A DNA stretch of 64,000 nucleotides. Source: Clostridia bacterium. Its GTDB lineage: Bacteria > Bacillota > Clostridia > Oscillospirales > Acutalibacteraceae. A program made the translations under genes and the position numbers. The DNA lies in NCBI GenBank assembly GCA_017513245.1, contig JAFXGK010000026.1, positions 40,906 to 104,905 of the forward strand, in the 5' to 3' direction. The notes beneath the pieces were generated by a model. It searched no databases. It had not been told where the DNA came from and saw only the letters and a list, made by a program, of their open reading frames with translations. Shown in pieces: positions 11,573-19,194 of this stretch (position 1 is the first letter of the stretch; the number at the start of each line of letters is the position of its first letter).

Positions 11573-11815
11573 ATGCAAAAGTTAATTGCACTTTCAGATA
11601 TAAAAATCGGAGAAGGCGCCGTTGTTAAAAAGCTTGACACCCATGGTGCGATGCGACGGCGACTGCAGGATATGGGACTTGTGATCGGCACAAAAACCGA
11701 ATGTTTGGGCCGCAGTCCCGGCGGAGATCCTGCAGCGTATCTGATTCGCGGTGCCGTTATTGCAATACGACGGGAAGACAGCAAAAATATTTTTGTGTCT
11801 TTAAGGGATGAATAG
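11573..11815 (+). CDS. feoA: Ferrous iron transport protein A (FeoA)
   Basis: An 80-residue SH3-like protein: LSDIKIGEGAVVKKLDTHGAMRRRLQDMG, then TKTECLGRSPGGDPAAYLIRG and AIAIRRED-type residues at the end, which is the standard FeoA pattern. FeoA binds and modulates the FeoB G-protein permease. It ends 3 bp before feoB, so the two form an operon. feoB is interrupted in this window, so FeoA has no intact partner here while the insert is in place. No obvious Fur box is seen upstream. Confidence 0.93.
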   Translation: MQKLIALSDIKIGEGAVVKKLDTHGAMRRRLQDMGLVIGTKTECLGRSPGGDPAAYLIRGAVIAIRREDSKNIFVSLRDE

Positions 11816-11818
11816 CGA

Positions 11819-13227
11819 ATGGGTCTTACAAGAAAATCGGTCGGCAGTGGAATTTTTGATAATACGACCATTAAAAAGAGCAATGAATACGTTATCGCCC
11901 TTGCCGGCAACCCGAACGTAGGAAAAAGCACGATTTTTAACGCGCTGACCGGTCTTAACCAGCACACCGGAAACTGGCCCGGCAAAACCATATCGGGCGC
12001 TGAGGGCAGATATAGCGATGAATTCGGTGATAAAATTTTGGTGGACATACCCGGCACATATTCCCTGCTTGCGCATTCGGCCGAGGAAGAAATCGCTCGA
12101 AACTTTATATGCTTCGGTAATACCGACGCCACCATTGTTGTTTGCGATGCAACCTGTCTTGAGAGAAATTTAAATCTCGTACTGCAAACACTTGAAATTT
12201 CAAAAAACACCGTTGTTTGCGTTAATCTTTTAGATGAGGCAAGACGAAAACACATAAACGTTGACCTCGGTCGACTATCGCAAAGTCTGGGGGTTCCCGT
12301 AGTCGGCATTTCGGCGCGCAAAAAACACGAGGCCGATAAAATTATGCAGGTACTTAACAATAATATATTAAACCCAAAAGAATCTTCCCCGTTTATTGTG
12401 CATTACGAAGAAGAAATAGAATCGGCCATTGTAGAACTCGAGCCCCTTGTAAAAGAACTGGTTGGCGAACGCATAAATTCACGGTGGCTTACGCTCCGTC
12501 TTTTAATGCCCGATAGCTCGCTTCTCTCTGAATGCGAAAAATACTTAGGCTTTAATATCCTCGCAGATGAAGAGTTTGCTTCTGCTTTAGAAAAGGTTTT
12601 AAAGGGACTCAAGGACCGCGGTCTTGACCGTGAGGGAATTGAAGATTCGGTTACTGCCTCGATTTATGCCGCCGCAGAAAGAATTGCAGGCAGTGCCGTT
12701 TCATTCACTAAAGAAAACCCAAATTATGCAGATAGAAAAATCGATAAAATCCTTACCGGCAAGTTAATCGGATACCCGATAATGCTGCTTTTTGCGGGGC
12801 TGATATTTTGGATAACCATTGTCGGAGCAAATTATCCAAGCGAGCTTTTAAGTAATCTCTTCTCGGTTTTCGAAAATAAAATCAATCAAATACTGCTGTT
12901 TTTAAACTCTCCCGAGTGGCTACGCAGTATTCTTGTCGACGGCATGTTCAGAGTGCTTTTCTGGGTCGTAGCCGTTATGCTGCCGCCAATGGCCATTTTC
13001 TTTCCGTTGTTTACATTGCTTGAGGACGTAGGCTATCTGCCGCGAATTGCATATAACCTTGATAATCCGTTTCGCAAATGCAAAGCCTGCGGAAAGCAGG
13101 CGCTCACGATGTGTATGGGGTTTGGCTGTAATGCAGCAGGCATTGTAGGCTGCCGCATTATCGATTCTCCGCGTGAGCGTATGCTTGCCATCCTTACTAA
13201 CAATTTTGTTCCGTGCAATGGTCATTT
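11819..13227 (+). pseudogene. feoB: feoB 5' part (G domain and first membrane segments), interrupted by the island
   Basis: Encodes the FeoB N-terminus with the Ras-like G domain: G1 GNPNVGKSTIFNALTG, G3 DIPGTYSL, G4 NLLDEARR. The FeoB helical domain and the first transmembrane helices follow, up to CMGFGCNAAGIVGCRIIDSPRE and NNFVPCNG. After that residue the reading frame leaves FeoB and stops at 13282, inside the insert, giving a 487-residue chimeric ORF. The rest of the gene resumes at 18412. Joining 13227 to 18412 restores the frame exactly, giving 711 residues with a contiguous NGHFPTLIAIITMFF. In the integrated state the permease should be inactive. Confidence 0.93.
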
Positions 13228-13403
13228 ACCGCAACAAAAGTTTGGCAAAAATCAATTATTTCTTCTGTGGCGGTGCGGCTAAGGCCAAATAATTCAACCT
13301 TAAGTGACAAAAATTCGATAATCAGTTCTTCAATTCGCTTTTGTGAATCGGTACACTCGCCTCTCAAGACAAAAATTATTTCGTTCGGTACGTTTTTCGG
13401 CAT
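13197..13403 (-). CDS. Small unknown ORF at the left end of the feoB island
   Basis: A 68-residue ORF starting MPKNVPNEIIFVLRGECTD, with a predicted amphipathic middle (RIEELIIEFLSLKVELFG). The start has a good ribosome site, GAGGTGATAAA before the ATG. About the first 59 residues lie inside the island; the last nine are read from antisense feoB across the left junction. In the excised circle the C-terminus would instead continue into antisense recombinase sequence. I do not recognise the family. Its place at the element end, opposite the recombinase, makes an accessory role in recombination possible but unproven. Confidence 0.55.
   Translation of the reverse strand: MPKNVPNEIIFVLRGECTDSQKRIEELIIEFLSLKVELFGLSRTATEEIIDFCQTFVAVNDHCTEQNC
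13201..13251. other. attL-like left junction of the feoB island
   Basis: feoB sequence ends at NNFVPCNG (to about 13225). From 13232 to 13251 lies a 20-bp arm (CAACAAAAGTTTGGCAAAAA). The inferred crossover dinucleotide is TT at 13226-13227. The arm is the inverted partner, 18 of 20 positions, of the arm at the right end (18386-18405). Confidence 0.75.
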
Positions 13404-13431
13404 TTTATCACCTCAAAAAACTATATGAAAC

Positions 13432-13482
13432 AAAAAAAGAAGATACCCCTGCGTCATTACGACATCGGGGTATCTTTTTTTA
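13432..13482. terminator. Terminator after lysA
   Basis: A 9-bp stem AGATACCCC / GGGGTATCT is flanked by A-rich sequence on the left and TTTTTTT on the right. It closes the leftward dapA-ddh-lysA operon and can act in both directions. Confidence 0.88.
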
Positions 13483-14793
13483 AACATCGAGAGAGATGAT
13501 GTTTTCTAAGGTTTCGCGACGAACGGCAAGATAAGAGGTACCGTCGCGCAGCATAACGATGGGCGGACGACCTATTCTGTTGTAGTTCGAAGCCATTGAA
13601 TAATGATATGCACCGGTGGTCATACAAGCGAGAATATCGCCGCGTGTAACAGAATCGGGCATATGTACGTTTTCTTGAATTATATCTCCGCTCTCACAGC
13701 AACGGCCGACAACGGAACAAAGCATATTATGGTCTTCACAAACCTTGTTTGCCAACGTAAGCGTATAGGAAGCGCCATAAAGCGCATATCTGATATTGTC
13801 GGTCATACCGCCGTCAACCGAGATATAATTAATAAACTCGGGTATGCGCTTAACTGTACCGACAGAATAAAGGGTCATTCCTGCGTCGGCAACAATACTG
13901 CGGCCCGGTTCAAATCCGATAATCGGCATCGCAATTCCAAGCTCAGCAACCTTGTTCTTTACAGCGTCACCAATTTCTGCGATGACGGCAGGTAAATCGA
14001 GTACGGGGTCGCTCGCCAAATAGCGAACGCCAAATCCACCGCCGAGATCTAACTGCTCGGCAACGATACCGTATTTATCCCTCATATCGCGGATAAACTC
14101 AAGCATAACGTCGGCAGAACGGAGGAAAACGTCAGCGTCAAATACCTGCGAGCCAACGTGACAGTGGAAACCTGCAAGCTTGATATTTTCAAGCGACAGA
14201 GCCGTCTTTACCATCTCGTCAGCCTGCCCGGTCTCTATTGCGGAGCCGAACTTCGAATCAACCTTGCCGGTTGCAACCGCCTCGAAGGTATGCGGGTCAA
14301 TTCCCGGTGTGATTCTTAAAAGCAGAGGCTGCACCATACCGCGGCGACCGGCCTCGGTATTGATTGCGTACAGTTCTTCTTCGTTATCAACTACAAAGTA
14401 GCCAACGCCCTTTTCAATAGCAAAGGCCACGTCCTCGTCGGTTTTATTATTTGAATGAAAATATGCGTTTTCAAGCGGATATCCTGCACTATAGGCGGTA
14501 TAAATTTCACCGCAGGAAACAACGTCGATATTCATACCCTCTTCACGCATTATTTCATAAATGCGCTTAAAGGAGGATGCTTTAGAGGCATACATAACCT
14601 TGCCCTTGTCGCCAAATGCAGCCTTAACGGCGGTTAAATATTCGCGGCAAACGGCTCTTATGCGGTCCTCATCCATCAAATAAAGCGGCGTTCCGTATTT
14701 TTTAGCAAGGGCAACCGTGTCCTGTCCGGCAAAGGTCAGGTGTTCGCCCGAAACGCCGATGTTATCACAAATAAAAATGTTTTCGTTTTGCAT
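13480..14793 (-). CDS. lysA: Diaminopimelate decarboxylase (LysA)
   Basis: A 437-residue PLP enzyme converting meso-diaminopimelate to L-lysine, the last step of the pathway. Visible are KVMYASKASSFKRI (the Schiff-base lysine region), GFHCHVGSQVFD, LDLGGGFGVRY, EPGRSIVADAGM and the catalytic-cysteine region RCCESGDII near the C-terminus. The ATG at 14793 follows AAAGGACTTTTT; a longer upstream ORF would overlap ddh and lacks a ribosome site. It is the last gene of the riboswitch-controlled operon, 10 bp after ddh. Confidence 0.95.
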   Translation of the reverse strand: MQNENIFICDNIGVSGEHLTFAGQDTVALAKKYGTPLYLMDEDRIRAVCREYLTAVKAAFGDKGKVMYASKASSFKRIYEIMREEGMNIDVVSCGEIYTAYSAGYPLENAYFHSNNKTDEDVAFAIEKGVGYFVVDNEEELYAINTEAGRRGMVQPLLLRITPGIDPHTFEAVATGKVDSKFGSAIETGQADEMVKTALSLENIKLAGFHCHVGSQVFDADVFLRSADVMLEFIRDMRDKYGIVAEQLDLGGGFGVRYLASDPVLDLPAVIAEIGDAVKNKVAELGIAMPIIGFEPGRSIVADAGMTLYSVGTVKRIPEFINYISVDGGMTDNIRYALYGASYTLTLANKVCEDHNMLCSVVGRCCESGDIIQENVHMPDSVTRGDILACMTTGAYHYSMASNYNRIGRPPIVMLRDGTSYLAVRRETLENIISLDV

Positions 14794-14803
14794 AAAAAGT
14801 CCT

Positions 14804-15781
14804 TTAAAGCATAATTGCTCGCAGCTCTGCTCCCGAAAGCGGTGAAAGGTCGGCAGGTGCCACGTCGAAGGGCGTAAGACAGCCAATAGTGCCGCGTTCG
14901 TGCATTCTGTACACTGCGCGTGCAAACGCTACTAAAGCGCTTGCGGTAAATTCGGGATTAGAGTCAAGCTTTAAGCTGTATTCAATAGTATTGCTGTGGC
15001 AGGAATTAACTCCGGTTTTTCCGGTTCTGATAACTACGCCGCCGTGCGGAATTTCGCTATGGTCGCGCTTCATTTCTTCCATAGAAATGAAGGTAACGGT
15101 TGTATCGTAATCGGCAAAGTAATTGGGCATGGTTTTAATTTTTTGCTCAATTTCCTGCAAATTTGCTCCCTCCTCGGCTACAACGTAACACTCACGGATG
15201 TGCTTTTGTCTTGTTGTAAGTTCGGGAGTATTGCCATCACGCACCGACTGAAGTGTTTCAGCTACGGGAACGGTGTACTGACGGGCATCCACAACACCGT
15301 CGATTCGGCGAATGGCATCAGAATGACCTTGACTTACTCCTCTGCCCCAGAAGGTATAGTCTTTTCCATCAGGTAAAATTGCAGAAGCATAGAGTCTGTT
15401 AAGCGAGAACATACCGGGGTCCCATCCGCAGGAAATAAGTGCGGTTGTTTCGTTGGCATACGCCGCAGCATCAACAATTTCAAAATGCTCCGGAATCTTG
15501 GCGTGGGTGTCAAAACTGTCAACAACGTTAAAGTCACATGCCAAGGCAGGAGTCATCTTGGGCAGGTCGGTAGCACTGCCGCCGCAAATTATAAGAACGT
15601 CAACCTTATCCTTAAAATCCAAAATGTCATCTACCGAATATACGGGAGTGCCAAATAGAGTTTTTAAATCCTTAGGGTCTCTACGTGTGAAAACACCCAC
15701 AAGCTCAACGTCATCGTTTTGCTGAGCCGCACATTCAACACCACGGCCTAAATTGCCATATCCATAGATAGCAATTTTCAT
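14804..15781 (-). CDS. ddh: meso-Diaminopimelate dehydrogenase
   Basis: A 325-residue NADP-dependent enzyme that makes meso-DAP from tetrahydrodipicolinate in one step. It has an N-terminal Rossmann motif IAIYGYGNLGRGVE, then VFTRRDPKDLKTLFG, DSFDTHAKIPEH and the signature ISCGWDPGMFSLNR, with WGRGVSQGHSDAIRRIDGV in the substrate domain. The second ATG (15781) is chosen because AAAGGA overlaps the first. Lying between dapA and lysA, it completes a short ddh-variant route; dapB, asd and aspartokinase are not in this window. Confidence 0.95.
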   Translation of the reverse strand: MKIAIYGYGNLGRGVECAAQQNDDVELVGVFTRRDPKDLKTLFGTPVYSVDDILDFKDKVDVLIICGGSATDLPKMTPALACDFNVVDSFDTHAKIPEHFEIVDAAAYANETTALISCGWDPGMFSLNRLYASAILPDGKDYTFWGRGVSQGHSDAIRRIDGVVDARQYTVPVAETLQSVRDGNTPELTTRQKHIRECYVVAEEGANLQEIEQKIKTMPNYFADYDTTVTFISMEEMKRDHSEIPHGGVVIRTGKTGVNSCHSNTIEYSLKLDSNPEFTASALVAFARAVYRMHERGTIGCLTPFDVAPADLSPLSGAELRAIML

Positions 15782-15812
15782 AATAACCATCCTTTAACAT
15801 AAATAAAATTTC

Positions 15813-16697
15813 TTAGATAAGATTGTGCTCACGCATAAGCTTTAAAAGCTTTTCTTCGTTCTGCGGCTCCATACAGGTGAGCGGAAGTCTGAGATAGTTA
15901 TCGCAAAAGCCCATAGCGGCAACTGCAGCCTTTACGGGGATCGGATTAACCTCACAGAAAAGCGTGTCGATTAACTCGAGGTATTTCAGCTGCATTGCTG
16001 TTGCCTCGGCAACATTACCCTCTAAATAGGCTTTACACATTCTGGAAGTTTCAGCAGGCATAATATTGGAAAGAACCGAAATTACACCCTTGCCGCCGAG
16101 CGACAAAGTGGGAACAATCTGATCGTCATTGCCCGAATAGATGTCAAGCTTATCGCCGCAAAGAGCAGCAAGCTTTGCAACCTGAGATATATTTCCGCAA
16201 GCCTCTTTAATAGCCACAATACGGGGATGCTCGGCTAAGATTGCAGCGGTCTCGGGCAGGATATTACAGCCGGTGCGGCTGGGAACGTTATAGAGAATGC
16301 AGGGTTTGGTCGATGCATCGGCAATTGCGCGGAAGGATTCAATCATACCCTTCTGGGTTGCCTTGTTGTAGTACGGAGTAATAAGCAACATAGCATCCGC
16401 TCCGACAGAGCAGGCGTATTTGGTAAGTTCGATTGCATAAGATGTATCGTTAGAGCCGGTGCCTGCAATTACGGGAACGCGTCCTGCAACCTGCTCAACA
16501 CAGAACTTTATGGCAGCCTTGTGCTCGGCATCGGTAAGGGTTGAACCCTCGCCGGTAGTGCCTGCAACGACAATAGCATTTATTCCCTCTTCGATCTGCC
16601 AGTCGATGTGTTTGGCGAACTTCACAAAATCAATGCCGTCTTTATTAAGCGGTGTGATAATAGCGGTTGCTGCACCTGTAAATACTGTGTTTTTCAT
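15813..16697 (-). CDS. dapA: 4-Hydroxy-tetrahydrodipicolinate synthase (DapA)
   Basis: A 294-residue TIM-barrel enzyme condensing pyruvate with aspartate semialdehyde. Motifs seen: VVAGTTGEGSTLTDAEH, VIAGTGSNDT, DAMLLITPYYNKATQKG, ILYNVPSRTGCNI and the Schiff-base lysine in RIVAIKEACGNIS. The ATG at 16697 is preceded by AAAGGAGAA. A start 27 codons further upstream would run through the riboswitch terminator hairpin and is rejected. It is first in the operon and directly controlled by the lysine riboswitch. Confidence 0.96.
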   Translation of the reverse strand: MKNTVFTGAATAIITPLNKDGIDFVKFAKHIDWQIEEGINAIVVAGTTGEGSTLTDAEHKAAIKFCVEQVAGRVPVIAGTGSNDTSYAIELTKYACSVGADAMLLITPYYNKATQKGMIESFRAIADASTKPCILYNVPSRTGCNILPETAAILAEHPRIVAIKEACGNISQVAKLAALCGDKLDIYSGNDDQIVPTLSLGGKGVISVLSNIMPAETSRMCKAYLEGNVAEATAMQLKYLELIDTLFCEVNPIPVKAAVAAMGFCDNYLRLPLTCMEPQNEEKLLKLMREHNLI

Positions 16698-16729
16698 AAA
16701 AATTCTCCTTTGATGGCAAAATCTTACCA

Positions 16730-16992
16730 CTGTTAATAAATAAAAAATGACAGCTGCTGAAATGCAACTATCATCCAAAATTCATGCAAAAAGTACGCAT
16801 TTTCAGCACGCTTTTGCCCTATAAATTCTGTCAGATAGCACTCCGCATCTCTGCGACAGCAACCAAAATCTTATTTTCGGTTGCCAGATCGAAGCTTTGC
16901 CCTGCTCCGTCTTCGGCAACGCAACCCTTTCACTGCTGCGCCCTGGCAGGCACGCTGCAACAGCTACTATTGATGCGATGCACCTCTATCGT
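16730..16992 (-). ncRNA. Lysine riboswitch (L-box) with transcription terminator
   Basis: The dapA leader contains the conserved lysine-aptamer pieces in order on the minus strand: GATAGAGGTGC (16990-16980), AGTAGC, GTGAAAGGG, TTGCCGAAGACGG, and the closing GTGCTATCTG that pairs with the first element. After it comes an 11-bp hairpin (16774-16747: ATGATAGTTGC / GCAGCTGTCAT) followed by TTTTTTATTTATT, ending before the dapA ribosome site. High lysine should therefore stop transcription of dapA-ddh-lysA. The riboswitch lies within the feoB island, so the operon carries its own control. Confidence 0.95.
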
Positions 16993-16998
16993 TATGTG

Positions 16999-17027
16999 AT
17001 TATAACACAGGTGTACACTTATGTCAA
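16999..17027 (-). promoter_or_regulatory. Consensus SigA promoter of the lysine operon
   Basis: On the minus strand a perfect TTGACA-like -35 (TTGACA, 17027-17022), a 17-bp spacer and a perfect TATAAT (17004-16999) start transcription just before the L-box aptamer. Confidence 0.92.
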
Positions 17028-17068
17028 GCCAATAAACATAACAGTTTTTAACTTTCGAGGTATTATTT

Positions 17069-18397
17069 ATGATGTTTTATATTTACAGTAGAAAATCGGT
17101 ATTAACAGGCAAGGGTGAAAGTATAGAAAATCAGGTTGAAATGTGCAAAAACTACGTGAAAAACAAATTTTCCGACGACGATATACATTTTTCTATCTAT
17201 GAGGATGAAGGTTTTTCTGCAAAGGATACCAACCGCCCGAAATTTAAACAAATGTTGGCAGATATTAAAAACAGCAAACCCGATTTTATTGTTTGTTACA
17301 GACTCGACCGCATCAGCAGATGCGTAAGCGATTTTTCGCTTTTAATTGAAAAACTTAACCAATACGGCATTTCGTTTTTATGTATTAAGGAGGAGTTTGA
17401 CACCTCAAAGCCCATAGGAAAAGCCATGATGTATATCGCATCGGTTTTTGCGCAGCTCGAACGTGAAACAATTGCAGAACGCGTTAAGGACAATATGCTG
17501 GAACTTGCCAAAAGCGGCCGCTGGATGGGCGGCACGACACCGTTTGGATTTCTTTCCAAGCAACTTCGCGAAGACCAAAACGACGGAAAAAAGCGCACGC
17601 TTAGTTTGCTATGTGTAAACGATGAGGAAATGAAAACCGTAAAACTTATTTTTGATAGTTTTTTATCATCCAAAAGCATTGATGCTGTTCGAAAAATTCT
17701 TTTTTCAAAACAAATTAAAACCCGTAGCGGCAAGGATTTTACAAACGCCGCAATCAAACAAATTTTAACCAACGCCGTATACTGTTCGGCTGATGCCGTC
17801 GCACATGACTATTTTACATCGTTGGGAGCCTTGGTATGTTTCTGTCCCGATAATCCAAACAATGGAATTCTCACATATAATAAACGTGACTACCGAAAAC
17901 GTTCAGCACCGTACAGAGACGTATCCGAATGGATAATCACCTGTGGTCAGCACAAAGGAATTATAAGCGGAAAAACCTTCGTTACCATACAAAGACTACT
18001 AAAAAATAAAACATTTCAGAGATCGCAAAACGAGCACCTAAAAACGCCGCTACTATCGGGGAAAATATACTGTAAACGTTGCGGAAGCAAAATGTTTGCC
18101 AAGCGTCGAGGTCAAGATAAATTTGACTACATATGCAGCCGAAAACTGCAAAACGGTCGTGATGCATGCGGTATACAAAACCTATCGGGAACGCAAACCG
18201 ATAAAATGGTATTAACTCAAATCATCAGCACAATACAGAGAGAAGAAAAACTATTACAGGAACTCGGTCAGGTTAAATTCGGTAAAGAATCTTCGAAACC
18301 TATTGTCGATGGCAGCGCATTAAAGTTGGAACTTATTAACCATATTGTAGAAAAAATCGAATGGGACGGCCGCAGCATGAAAATTTTTTTGCCATAA
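17069..18397 (+). CDS. Large serine recombinase (site-specific integrase)
   Basis: A 442-residue recombinase. The N-terminal resolvase/invertase domain has the catalytic serine S10 in YIYSRKS, then ESIENQVEMC, EDEGFSAKDTNRPKF, the arginine motif VCYRLDRISR and AQLERETIAERV. The recombinase domain follows (GTTPFGF...). Next comes a zinc-ribbon with YCKRCGSKM and YICSRK...ACG, and a short C-terminal coiled region. This is the family of phage and clostridial transposon integrases that need only short attP and attB sites. The stop codon lies inside the right attachment arm, so the gene abuts its own att site. It is probably responsible for inserting the island into feoB. Confidence 0.95.
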   Translation: MMFYIYSRKSVLTGKGESIENQVEMCKNYVKNKFSDDDIHFSIYEDEGFSAKDTNRPKFKQMLADIKNSKPDFIVCYRLDRISRCVSDFSLLIEKLNQYGISFLCIKEEFDTSKPIGKAMMYIASVFAQLERETIAERVKDNMLELAKSGRWMGGTTPFGFLSKQLREDQNDGKKRTLSLLCVNDEEMKTVKLIFDSFLSSKSIDAVRKILFSKQIKTRSGKDFTNAAIKQILTNAVYCSADAVAHDYFTSLGALVCFCPDNPNNGILTYNKRDYRKRSAPYRDVSEWIITCGQHKGIISGKTFVTIQRLLKNKTFQRSQNEHLKTPLLSGKIYCKRCGSKMFAKRRGQDKFDYICSRKLQNGRDACGIQNLSGTQTDKMVLTQIISTIQREEKLLQELGQVKFGKESSKPIVDGSALKLELINHIVEKIEWDGRSMKIFLP

Positions 18398-18435
18398 TTT
18401 TGTTGTGCTTTTCCAACACTTATTGCAATAATCAC
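18386..18435. other. attR-like right junction of the feoB island
   Basis: The 20-bp arm 18386-18405 (TTTTTGCCATAATTTTGTTG) is followed by the inferred TT crossover at 18410-18411 and then feoB sequence reading FPTLIAIITMFF. The arm contains the last codons of the recombinase gene. It is the inverted counterpart of the left arm at 13232-13251 with two mismatches. Confidence 0.75.
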
Positions 18436-19138
18436 TATGTTCTTTTTGGGAACTGCAAGCGGCGTTTGTTCTTCGCTCGTTTCTGCAGTATTGCTTACCG
18501 TAACGATACTGTTTTCGATTTTGATGACACTGGCGGTTACCAAGGTGCTTTCTGCAACCGTATTAAAGGGCACTCCCTCGTTTTTTACGCTTGAGCTTCC
18601 CTCCTATCGCCCACCGCAGGTCGGAAAGGTAATTATAAGGTCGATTTTTGACAGGACACTTTTTGTGCTCGGTCGCGCAATCGTGGTCGCCGCTCCGGCC
18701 GGAATACTGTTATGGGTTATGGCAAACGTAACGCTCGGCGACAGTTCCCTGCTTTCGATTTGTGCCAATTTTTTAGACCCCTTTGCTAAAGTAATCGGGC
18801 TGGACGGCACCATTATGATAGCCTTTATTCTCGGCTTTCCCGCAAACGAAATAGTTATGCCGATAATTATAATGGCTTATCAGGCGCAGGGCTCTATTAC
18901 GCCGCTTACAAACACCGAAGCGATTAAAGATATCTTTTTGCAAAACGGATGGACATCCGTAACCGCTATTTGCGTGATGGTCTTTCTTCTTATGCACTGG
19001 CCCTGCTCCACAACGCTGATGACCGTAAAAAAAGAAACTGGCAGTATAAAATGGACCATATTCGCGGCTTTACTTCCAACGGCATGCGGAATTTCGCTTT
19101 GCTTTATTATTAATGCTATTGCCAAACTTTTCATTTGA
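18412..19138 (+). pseudogene. feoB: feoB 3' part (C-terminal membrane domain)
   Basis: Encodes the C-terminal ~242 residues of FeoB starting at PTLIAIITMFFLG. It includes the Gate-type membrane helices, LGRAIVVAAPAGILLWVMAN, LDPFAKVIGLDG and LGFPANEIVMPI, which are conserved in the permease. The first in-frame ATG (18437) lacks a ribosome site, so it is unlikely to be made on its own. It is in the same direction as the recombinase gene and could be transcribed from that side. There are no internal stops or frameshifts, so the copy is intact apart from the insert, consistent with a recent or reversible event. Confidence 0.93.
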
Positions 19139-19194
19139 TTGACTAAAACGGGCGACTGTGTTACAATCAACTGAGATTAAAAGGAGGTGTGGCA

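Larger units (their letters stand above)
13228..18411 (+). mobile_element. 5,184-bp serine-recombinase island in feoB carrying a lysine operon
   Basis: The segment separates two in-frame halves of feoB. It contains, from the left: a small unknown ORF, the minus-strand operon dapA-ddh-lysA with its lysine riboswitch and promoter, and a plus-strand large serine recombinase whose stop lies within the right-end arm. Removing exactly 5,184 bp restores feoB. Joining the ends rebuilds an attP-like site with 20-bp inverted arms around a 10-bp centre. No conjugation, replication or phage structural genes are present, so it is a minimal integrative island. Whether it still moves is unknown. Confidence 0.85.

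Noticed and set aside
11551-12360. 269-codon minus-strand ORF
   Set aside because: Antisense to feoA and feoB, with low-complexity composition typical of a shadow frame.
14794-14925. Longer lysA start overlapping ddh
   Set aside because: No ribosome site, and the extra residues do not resemble LysA; 14793 has AAAGGACT before it.
16698-16778. N-terminal extension of dapA by 27 codons
   Set aside because: It would run through the riboswitch terminator hairpin; the ATG at 16697 has a proper ribosome site and gives the normal DapA N-terminus.
18437-19138. Stand-alone ORF for a 233-residue membrane protein
   Set aside because: It is the 3' part of feoB in frame with the first half across the insert, and its ATG has no ribosome site.
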